Assembly: GCA_035279525.1 (NCBI GenBank)
Contig: DATEHQ010000099.1
Span: forward strand, 1 to 30,834
Direction: 5' to 3'
DNA from: DATEHQ01 sp035279525
Lineage (GTDB): Bacteria > Chloroflexota > Dormibacteria > Dormibacterales > Dormibacteraceae
Length of the DNA stretch: 30,834 nt
Part shown: piece by piece, positions 1 to 6,192 of the stretch
Numbering within the stretch: the stretch's first letter is position 1
How the letters are laid out: each line of letters opens with the position of its first letter
The notes under the pieces: model-generated
Seen by the model: the letters and a program-made list of their open reading frames with translations, nothing else
The model's database searches: none
What the model was told of the DNA's origin: nothing
Program-made: the position numbers and the translations under genes

Positions 1-65
1 TAGAGACGGACGGGCACGACGACCAGGCCCAGGGAAAGCGATCCAGTCCAGATCGCGTTCGCCAC
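1..65 (-). CDS. ku: Ku protein, N-terminal fragment (runs off the left edge)
   Basis: Reading leftward from a GTG at 65-63, the frame stays open to the window edge and gives (M)ANAIWTGSLSLGLVVVPVR, followed by Leu and a partial codon. This matches the N-terminus of bacterial Ku, which typically reads like AIWxGSISFGLVxVPVKLY. Ku is the DNA end-binding homodimer that recruits LigD in non-homologous end joining. The start lies 3 nt after the rpoD stop, and the purines of rpoD's last codons (TGGAG) can act as its ribosome-binding site, so it is probably co-transcribed and translationally coupled to rpoD. Only 21 complete codons are visible, so the identification rests on this one block, but the block is distinctive. 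Whether ligD follows cannot be seen. Confidence 0.8.
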   Translation of the reverse strand, partial: MANAIWTGSLSLGLVVVPVRL

Positions 66-68
66 CGG

Positions 69-1436
69 CTACTCCAGGTAGTCCCTCAGCTTCTTCGAGC
101 GGGACGGGTGGCGGAGCTTCCTCAGCGCCTTGGCCTCGATCTGACGGATGCGCTCGCGGGTCACCCCGAATCGCTTGCCCACCTCTTCCAGCGTGCGCTG
201 GTGGCCGTCGATCAAGCCGAACCGGAGCTGCAGCACGCGCCGTTCGCGAGGTGTCAGCGTGTCCAGCACGTCCTCCACCTCGGAGTGGAGCATCGTCAGC
301 GACGCCGCGTCAGAAGGCGAGACGGCTTCGCGGTCCTCGACGAAGTCGCCGAGGTGTGAATCCTCCTCCTCGCCGATCGGAGTTTCCAGAGAGACGGGAT
401 CCTGCGAGACCTTGACGATCTCGCGCACCTTCTCAGGCGTGATGCCCATCTCCTCGCCGATCTCTTCGTCGGACGGTTCGCGGCCGAGCTCCTGAAGAAG
501 GCGTCGCGAGACGCGGACCAGCTTGTTGATCGTCTCGACCATGTGCACCGGGATGCGGATGGTCCGCGCCTGGTCGGCGATCGCGCGCGTGATGGCCTGC
601 CGGATCCACCACGTGGCGTAGGTCGAGAACTTGTAGCCCTTGTGATAGTCGAACTTCTCGACCGCCCGGATCAAACCCATGTTGCCCTCCTGGATCAGGT
701 CCAGGAACGACATGCCGCGGCCGATGTACTTCTTGGCGATCGAGACTACGAGCCGAAGGTTGGCCTCGGTCAGGCGCTGCTTCGCCTCGTAGGCGCGCTC
801 GTAGCGCTCGGTGAGGCGGTAGCGCGCGATGCGATACGACTCGAGCGCTTCGGCCCGCACGCGCGGGCGCGCGGTCCCGTTGGAGGCGATGCGCCGGCGC
901 TCGGCGGCCGCCGCATCCAGCAGGTTCTGCAGCTTGCCCAGGTCGTTGAGGCCGATCAGCTCCAGCGCGATGTGCGCCTGCTGGCCCTTGCGCTTCACGG
1001 TGTTGAGCCGCTCGATGATCTCCGGGAGCATTTCGTCGACCGAGCGCTGGCGGCCCTCCGTCTCCTCGATCACGCTGAGAGCCTTCATCGCGTCGTGCAG
1101 CGGTTTGGCCTCGATCGCCTGCGCCAGCTCGACCTCGTCGTTGGCGGTCAGCAGCGAGACGCGACCGATCTCCTTGAGGTACATGCGGACCGGGTCGTCG
1201 AGGGAGACCGAATCCATCATCTCGATGTCGAGCAGCATCTCGTCGTCGATCTGCTCGACCTCTTCGAAGTCCTTCTCGCCGTCGGTGACCTCGATCCCGA
1301 TCTCTTTGAAGGCGGCGAAGATGCGGAAGATCTGATCGGGCTCGGCGTCGATCTCGGGGAAGCCCTGGAGGATGTCGTCCGGGGTCAGATACCCCTGTTC
1401 CTTGCCCTTGATGATCAGCTGCTCGGCGACGGCCAT
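69..1436 (-). CDS. rpoD: RNA polymerase primary sigma factor (sigma-70, RpoD/SigA)
   Basis: This is the housekeeping sigma factor, which directs core RNA polymerase to -35/-10 promoters. Numbering from the ATG at 1436 (455 aa), region 1.1 covers about 5-50 (KGKEQGYLTPDDI). Region 1.2 is about 81-110 (DDPVRMYLKEIG). Region 2 is about 223-300, with NLRLVVSIAKKY, the DLIQEGNMGLIRAVEKFD block and the -10-reading helix YATWWIRQAITRAI. Region 3 follows at 305-385. Region 4 is about 393-450 with the -35-binding helix-turn-helix (EVGKRFGVTRERIRQIE). It sits directly downstream of dnaG, the usual dnaG-rpoD arrangement. The start is uncertain. 1436 is the only ATG that avoids a long overlap with dnaG, but codon bias in this frame continues about 80 nt further upstream to the dnaG stop (see findings). 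A GTG at 1745 would overlap dnaG by 226 bp and is unlikely. Confidence 0.95.
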   Translation of the reverse strand: MAVAEQLIIKGKEQGYLTPDDILQGFPEIDAEPDQIFRIFAAFKEIGIEVTDGEKDFEEVEQIDDEMLLDIEMMDSVSLDDPVRMYLKEIGRVSLLTANDEVELAQAIEAKPLHDAMKALSVIEETEGRQRSVDEMLPEIIERLNTVKRKGQQAHIALELIGLNDLGKLQNLLDAAAAERRRIASNGTARPRVRAEALESYRIARYRLTERYERAYEAKQRLTEANLRLVVSIAKKYIGRGMSFLDLIQEGNMGLIRAVEKFDYHKGYKFSTYATWWIRQAITRAIADQARTIRIPVHMVETINKLVRVSRRLLQELGREPSDEEIGEEMGITPEKVREIVKVSQDPVSLETPIGEEEDSHLGDFVEDREAVSPSDAASLTMLHSEVEDVLDTLTPRERRVLQLRFGLIDGHQRTLEEVGKRFGVTRERIRQIEAKALRKLRHPSRSKKLRDYLE

Positions 1437-1519
1437 CAGCTCGTCTTCGAACTTCTGCTCCGGCTTCTCGACAGCCTTGTTGGCCCTGTTGACGGTCTTC
1501 GGCGCGGCCGCCGGCTTGA

Positions 1520-3280
1520 CTACTCGCGCGATGTCCGAATCTCCTTCTCCAGGTCCGCGATCGCACGAACGATCTGCGTGAGTTGGCTTTGAATCCGATC
1601 CGCCCTTTCCGAGTCGCGGTCCCTCTCCGCCTCGGTCAGGTCGCGGATTATCCCATTCTTCATATCCTTCATGTAGTTCAACCGAATTCGTATCGCCAGC
1701 TCTTCCGCCACCTCGTCGTCGACGCTCGGCGGAGGCTGGGCCCACGCTCTCCTGATCAGATCCTGTTCCCCCTGGGGATAGTTCGGAAGGTCGACCTCGA
1801 TTCCGCCCGAGCCGCCGCGCTCGTAGCTGTCGAGCATACGTAGGTAGATGCCCCTGTCTCCTGGTTCAAGCTCCTCCGCGACGATCCTGGATCGAACTCG
1901 CTCGAACGCGGGCGGACGGACAGCTAGCAACTGTACGAGATATTTGCCAGGACCCTGCTTGCTGGCCCGCCACGGCTGCCTTGGCGAGTCGGGCTGGCGG
2001 GCGGCGGGCTCGTTCAGCAGCAGGTGCCGTGAGATGCCGGTCCGGCGCTCGGCCGTCTCCGCGTAGGGCTCGTGGAGCTCACTCGGGAACGCCTTGATCC
2101 ACTCTCGGAGCCGGCGGGCGACCACCTCGACCTGGTTCGGGTTGCTCGGGTTGAACCCGACGACGTCCTCGTCCATCCCGGCCTCGAAGCTGGATGGAGC
2201 CCTGGACGCCAGCGCCTCCCAGCGCTCGGCGGCCTGGGCGCCCGCGGCGCGGAGGAACTGGTCGGGGTCCATCGAGTCCGGGAGCGCGATCACTCGGGTC
2301 CTCATCCCGTGCCCCGCGGCCATCGGAGCCGCCTTTCGCATCGCCGCCCGGCCTGCTTTGTCCGGGTCGAAGACCAGGAGCAATTCGTCGGTGAAGCGCT
2401 TGAGCAGCCGGACCTGGTCCTCGGTCAGCGCGGTGCCGGAGCTGGCGACCGCGTTGCCGACCCCGAACTGGTGGGCGGTGATGACGTCGAACTGCCCCTC
2501 CATCAGCACCGCGTGCCCGCGCCGGGTGATCTCGTCCCGAGCCAGGTCGAGGCCGAAGATGACCCGTCCTTTTATGTAGGCCGGCGTTTCACGTGAGTTG
2601 ATGTACTTGCGCTGCTCGTCGGCGCGGACCGTTCTGGCGGTGAAGGCCAGCGGCTGGCTGCGCTCGTCGCGGATCGGGATGACCAGGCGCTCGGCGAAGA
2701 AATCCGTGCCATCGCCTCGGATCAGCCCGGCCAGGTCCGCGTCCAGGAGGCTGAGCTTCTTGGCCCGCAGGTACTCGGCGAAGCCGCGGCCCGCGGGCGC
2801 ATAGCCGAGTTGGAAGCGGCGCGCGGTTTCTTCGCTGACGTGCCTGGATTCGAGCAGCTCCCGGCCGCGCTCTCCCGCGGGCAGCTTCCAGAGCACGTAC
2901 TCGTAGTACTGGGCGGCGAGCTTGAGCACGTCGAGCACGCGCCGGCGCTGGTCGGCGCGCTCCTTCTGCTCCGGGCTGAGCTTCTTGAGCTCGACTCCCG
3001 CCCGCTCGGCGAGGAGCTGGAGCGCGCCGCGCTTGTCGGTCTTCTCGATCAGCTCGATGAAGGTGAAGACGTCGCCGTGACGCAGGCATCCGAAGCAGTA
3101 CCACGACTGCTTCTGGGGGTGAACTGTGAAGCTTGGCGTGTCCTCCTGGTGGAAGGGGCAGAGGCCCACGAGGTCCTTGTTCTTCTTGATCAGCCGGACG
3201 TGCTCCGACACGATCTTGACCAGGTCGAGCCTGGCCTTGACCTCGGCGAAGGCGTCGTCGGACGTCAGCGTGGAGGGCAT
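1520..3280 (-). CDS. dnaG: DNA primase
   Basis: This primase makes the RNA primers for replication and works with the replicative helicase. The 586-aa length is typical. The N-terminal CHC2 zinc-binding domain is intact (C41, H44, C62, C65 in CPFH...CFGC). The core carries the Toprim catalytic motifs: EGQFDVI with E261 and D265, and the acidic pair D305/D307 in FDPDKAG. The segment KYINSRETPAYIKG at about 225-238 is a conserved part of the RNA-polymerase basic patch. The C-terminal ~150 residues are the helical helicase-interaction region and are less conserved. Translation starts at the ATG 3280-3278. No strong Shine-Dalgarno precedes it. The gene ends in TAG immediately before rpoD, with which it very likely forms one transcript. 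Confidence 0.96.
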   Translation of the reverse strand: MPSTLTSDDAFAEVKARLDLVKIVSEHVRLIKKNKDLVGLCPFHQEDTPSFTVHPQKQSWYCFGCLRHGDVFTFIELIEKTDKRGALQLLAERAGVELKKLSPEQKERADQRRRVLDVLKLAAQYYEYVLWKLPAGERGRELLESRHVSEETARRFQLGYAPAGRGFAEYLRAKKLSLLDADLAGLIRGDGTDFFAERLVIPIRDERSQPLAFTARTVRADEQRKYINSRETPAYIKGRVIFGLDLARDEITRRGHAVLMEGQFDVITAHQFGVGNAVASSGTALTEDQVRLLKRFTDELLLVFDPDKAGRAAMRKAAPMAAGHGMRTRVIALPDSMDPDQFLRAAGAQAAERWEALASRAPSSFEAGMDEDVVGFNPSNPNQVEVVARRLREWIKAFPSELHEPYAETAERRTGISRHLLLNEPAARQPDSPRQPWRASKQGPGKYLVQLLAVRPPAFERVRSRIVAEELEPGDRGIYLRMLDSYERGGSGGIEVDLPNYPQGEQDLIRRAWAQPPPSVDDEVAEELAIRIRLNYMKDMKNGIIRDLTEAERDRDSERADRIQSQLTQIVRAIADLEKEIRTSRE

Positions 3281-3365
3281 CGGCTTATTTTCGGGCTAAA
3301 CGGCTGAGTCAGCGAAGCGATTGAGCTGCCGGAGCGATTCGGGAATCGTGTCGTCGTTGGCCGGC

Positions 3366-3482
3366 CTATCGCTCGGCGGCGCGGATCATGTCGCGGAGCG
3401 ACTCCTCCGGCCCCTTGCGCAGCTCGCGACCCAGCACGAGGTCGACCAGGCGGCCCCGCCACCCGGGCGGGAGGTGGAAGTC
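3366..3482 (-). pseudogene. Detached C-terminal part of the SRPBCC gene, downstream of an in-frame TGA
   Basis: Immediately after the TGA (3485-3483) that ends the SRPBCC reading frame, the same frame stays open for 38 codons to a TAG at 3368-3366. It encodes DFHLPPGWRGRL, then VDLVLGRELRKGPEESL, then RDMIRAAER. This looks like the C-terminal amphipathic helix that closes the cavity of the helix-grip fold, and SRPBCC proteins normally continue through it. Codon use stays GC-rich at third positions. One TGG-to-TGA change would explain the interruption. It could be a true nonsense mutation, a sequencing or assembly error, or (least likely) readthrough. There is no start codon with a ribosome site for independent expression. 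Confidence 0.7.
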
Positions 3483-3809
3483 TCAATTGAACCGGATCAG
3501 CGTCCCACCCGCTTCAGTCTCGGCGAGCGTCAGGTGCTCGTGGTTCACGATGCCGAAGGGGAACCGCGCGACGAGGTCGATCCAGCGGTGCGCCGGATCG
3601 AGCTCGCCAACGTCGATCGTGAACTTCAAGAATCGGAGCCGCGGAGCGCCGAGTGTGACGACCTGGCCCGGCCGCATCGCGCCGGGCGGCGCGACGGAAA
3701 GCACCACCGCACCTGTCCAGTCGCGCCATCGGTCGATGTCTGCGATCACGTTCCAGACGCGTTCCGGCGTCGCAGTCGTGGTCGCGGCGGGGCAAACGTT
3801 GACGATCAT
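3483..3809 (-). CDS. SRPBCC (START/polyketide-cyclase-like) protein, truncated
   Basis: This 108-residue protein begins IVNVCPAATTTATPERVWNV and contains IADIDRWRDWTGAV, which are typical of SRPBCC proteins: a first beta strand, then helix 'PERVWNVIADIDRWRDW'. The family has a beta-sheet wrapped round a long C-terminal helix that encloses a hydrophobic ligand pocket. Members are lipid or small-molecule binders, cyclases and demethylases, so no specific function can be assigned. The frame stops at TGA before the C-terminal helix, and the missing helix is encoded in frame just downstream. The intact form would be 147 aa, normal for the family. A TATAAC hexamer ends 8 nt before the ATG, suggesting a leaderless transcript. 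It lies upstream of dnaG on the same strand, 85 bp beyond the end of the remnant. Confidence 0.75.
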   Translation of the reverse strand: MIVNVCPAATTTATPERVWNVIADIDRWRDWTGAVVLSVAPPGAMRPGQVVTLGAPRLRFLKFTIDVGELDPAHRWIDLVARFPFGIVNHEHLTLAETEAGGTLIRFN

Positions 3810-3817
3810 TCGGACAC

Positions 3818-3823
3818 GTTATA
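3818..3823 (-). promoter_or_regulatory. Putative -10 box of a leaderless promoter for the SRPBCC gene
   Basis: On the minus strand the hexamer TATAAC ends 8 nt before the ATG at 3809. Transcription would then start at or next to the A of the start codon, which fits a leaderless mRNA and the absence of a Shine-Dalgarno sequence. No convincing -35 box is visible. Confidence 0.5.
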
Positions 3824-3856
3824 CCCCGAGCCAAACCGGGCCACGGCTGACGAATG

Positions 3857-4717
3857 TCAGGCCAGACTCACTGCAGTTGCGATGAACAACTCCCAACGGC
3901 GCGCAAAACGCCAGCCGTCGCGCCGCGGATCGACGTGCCAGCTCAGCGCGTCTGCGATGTCCCAGAAGTGGTTGTACGGACCCATGTCTCGATCCAGCCT
4001 GCGATAGCCGTCGAGAAATACCTGCGCGGCGGCGGGGCTTGTGTCCAGCCACAGGTTGAGGCGGCAGTGTGCGAGGTCCGCCGACGCCGGACCCCAGCAA
4101 CCGTGCAGCCAGTCGACGACTCCCGACAGGCTTGATCCGGACCAAAGGACATTGGCGGCGTGGAGGTCGCGGTGAATGAAGCAAGGTGGCTCGTCCGGGA
4201 TCGGGCCCCGAAAGATCTCGACCGCCGCCCGCCACACCTCCGGACTCCGCCACCACCACGGCACCTCCAGGGGTTCGTCGAGGCCCCACACCTCGTAGCG
4301 CGGCAAGCTCGCCTGCGGGATGGGCAGGCGGTGGATCCGCAGTGCGAGGCAGGCCATCGCCTCCAACCATGAGCTCAGCCCTCGAGGCCGCTTCAGGATC
4401 CGGCCGCCGAGCCGGGTCATCAGCAGCGCCGGGCAGCCCGCGTGGGCGCCGTCCCGGTCCATGGCAACGATGCGCGGAACCGGCAGGTCCGTCGGGGCAA
4501 GCTGCTCGAGGATGTGCGCCTCGCGCCACGCCGAGTCGGGCTCGCTCGGGTCCGGACGGTAGAGCTTGAGCACGAAGCGGTGCCGCCGCCGGCGCCCGTC
4601 GCCCGCCTCGATCGCCATCACCGATCCGGTCGTTCCCCCGGTGAGCGGCGAGGTGACCAGCACCTCCAGGTCAGGCCCGAGGGCTGAGCGCGCCCAGTCG
4701 AGCGCGCGCCGATCCAC
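3857..4717 (-). CDS. Phosphotransferase of the aminoglycoside/choline kinase (APH) fold
   Basis: The protein is a 286-aa cytoplasmic kinase-like enzyme. The N-lobe has a glycine-rich loop near 26-31 (TGGTTGS), an ATP-contacting lysine (VLKLY, K51) and a candidate partner glutamate (E66). The C-lobe carries the Brenner-type catalytic motif FIHRDLHAANVLW (H182, D184, N189). It also carries the metal-binding aspartate in GVVDWLHGCWGP (D202), followed by SADLAHCRLNL, a standard APH block. The family phosphorylates small hydroxylated compounds such as aminoglycosides, choline, homoserine or sugars. The substrate cannot be told from sequence, and resistance should not be assumed. It starts with GTG at 4717. 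A GACAAT hexamer (4724-4729) lies 6 nt upstream, again leaderless in style. The gene is divergent from the S53 peptidase across a 138-bp gap. The stop is TGA, showing TGA is a normal stop here. Confidence 0.88.
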   Translation of the reverse strand: MDRRALDWARSALGPDLEVLVTSPLTGGTTGSVMAIEAGDGRRRRHRFVLKLYRPDPSEPDSAWREAHILEQLAPTDLPVPRIVAMDRDGAHAGCPALLMTRLGGRILKRPRGLSSWLEAMACLALRIHRLPIPQASLPRYEVWGLDEPLEVPWWWRSPEVWRAAVEIFRGPIPDEPPCFIHRDLHAANVLWSGSSLSGVVDWLHGCWGPASADLAHCRLNLWLDTSPAAAQVFLDGYRRLDRDMGPYNHFWDIADALSWHVDPRRDGWRFARRWELFIATAVSLA

Positions 4718-4855
4718 GGCGTGATTGTCTCAGCCGGCTGGGACATTTGGCCCAGAAGGGTGAGGTCGAGGACTTAAGACGTGCTGGAGCGATCTGGACC
4801 GTCTAGGATCGCGGAACCGCACGTCGCGGCCTGGGGTCTGAGAGAGGAAGTTGGG

Positions 4856-6178
4856 ATGAAGACAGGGCTATCGAGCCGCCGCCCTTTGATCGCGATGCTG
4901 GCCGCCGTTTCGGCCTTGCTGTGGCTGCCGGCCCAGGCCGGCGCAGCGACCGGGGCGACGCACGCCATGGCGCCGGCGGTGACCGCCGGGGAGCAGTTCG
5001 AATACGCGGGAAGCGTGGCCGACGGGCTGGTCAGGTTTCCCTGCCAGCTGGCGGCGTTTCCAGTCCACTGCTACGGCCCGGACCAGATCCGCGCCGCCTA
5101 CGGCATCCAGCCGCTGCTCGACCGGGGCATCGTCGGGCGCGGCCGGACCATCGTCCTCATCGATGCGTTCCAGAGCCCGACGATCCAGCAGGACCTGACG
5201 CTCTTCGACCGAATCTGGAACCTTCCCGATCCGGTCTTCCACGTCATCGCGCCTGATGGCCTGACGGCCTTCGATCCAACGAGCCACCTCCAGCTGGGCT
5301 GGGCCGGCGAGATATCCCTCGACGTCGAGTGGGCGCACGCCATGGCGCCGGGCGCCGCCATCGAGCTTGTGCTGGCCAGGTCGGAGAGCGACGTCGACCT
5401 GCTGCGCGCAACCCGGTACGCCGTGCGGCACAACCTCGGCGACGTCATCGCCATGAGCTTCGGGGAAGCCGAGACGTGCGCCGGTAAAGCGGTGCTCGAT
5501 GAGCAGCACGAGGTTTACCGGGAGGCGGTGGAACGAGGCATCACCCTGGTTGCATCGTCCGGCGACCAGGGGGCCGCCCGCCCAGGCTGCAATGGCGCAT
5601 CACTCGTGAAGAGCGTGTCCACCCCCGCCTCGGATCCGAGCGTGACCGGCGTCGGCGGTACCCTGCTGACCGCCGACCTGACCAGCGGAACCTACGCCGG
5701 CGAGGTGGCGTGGGGTGACACCGTGGGGGCCAGCGGCGGCGGGTTCAGCGCGGCGTTCGAGCGGCCGGGCTTTCAGTCAAGGTTCGTGGGCGAGGACGCC
5801 GGTCGGGGCGTGCCCGACGTCGCGTTCGACGCGTCCGAGGGCAGCGGCGTGCTGGTCGCGTTCGGCGCGACTCCGCTCGGGCCGGGCAGGGTCTTCCTCA
5901 TGTTTGGCACGAGCGAGGGCGCTCCGGCCTGGGCCGGTGTCATCGCCCTCGCGGACCAGGTGCACCGGCACCGGCTGGGTTCGATCAACCAGGCGCTGTA
6001 CCGGATCGCCAGGGCGAAGTCAGGCCGAAACGCCTTCCACGACATAACGAGCGGCAGCAACGCGTTCCACGGCATCGCCGGGTTCTCGGCTGGGGCCGGT
6101 TGGGACCCGGTGACCGGCCTCGGCACGCCGAACGTCGCGAAGCTCGTCCCGCTGCTCGGGGGGTCGGAGGACTCCTAG
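4856..6178 (+). CDS. Secreted S53 family (sedolisin-type) serine-carboxyl peptidase
   Basis: The 440-aa protein begins with a Sec signal peptide (basic SRRP, hydrophobic core, cleavage near AQAGA at about residue 30). The S53 catalytic residues are present: the Glu/Asp pair in GEISLDVEW (E152, D156), the oxyanion aspartate in SSGDQGA (D237) and the nucleophile serine in FGTSEGAPAWAG (S353). The C-terminal calcium site is also recognisable (D396 in HDITSG and D417 in GWDPVTGLGTP). Sedolisins are acid-active endopeptidases secreted to scavenge protein. Only about 50 residues separate the signal peptide from the catalytic domain, so the usual ~150-residue pro-kumamolisin activation domain is absent. 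I chose the ATG at 4856 because AGAGAGGAAG lies 5 nt upstream and the signal peptide begins there. The in-frame codon at 4781 lacks both. It ends 14 bp from the convergent ppdK stop. Confidence 0.92.
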   Translation: MKTGLSSRRPLIAMLAAVSALLWLPAQAGAATGATHAMAPAVTAGEQFEYAGSVADGLVRFPCQLAAFPVHCYGPDQIRAAYGIQPLLDRGIVGRGRTIVLIDAFQSPTIQQDLTLFDRIWNLPDPVFHVIAPDGLTAFDPTSHLQLGWAGEISLDVEWAHAMAPGAAIELVLARSESDVDLLRATRYAVRHNLGDVIAMSFGEAETCAGKAVLDEQHEVYREAVERGITLVASSGDQGAARPGCNGASLVKSVSTPASDPSVTGVGGTLLTADLTSGTYAGEVAWGDTVGASGGGFSAAFERPGFQSRFVGEDAGRGVPDVAFDASEGSGVLVAFGATPLGPGRVFLMFGTSEGAPAWAGVIALADQVHRHRLGSINQALYRIARAKSGRNAFHDITSGSNAFHGIAGFSAGAGWDPVTGLGTPNVAKLVPLLGGSEDS

Positions 6179-6192
6179 GCCCAGGCCGGAGG

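Noticed and set aside
1437..1745. rpoD starting at the GTG at 1745
   Set aside because: It would overlap dnaG by 226 bp, and the residues encoded inside dnaG do not resemble a sigma factor.
3483..3485. TGA reassigned to an amino acid in this genome
   Set aside because: Other genes here end at TGA with no homologous continuation (APH-fold gene, CNNM, recO, VOC, prs-glmU junction), so the single TGA in the SRPBCC gene is better read as a local lesion.
3857..4717. Aminoglycoside resistance gene
   Set aside because: The APH fold is shared by many metabolic kinases. Nothing here indicates an aminoglycoside substrate and there is no mobile context.
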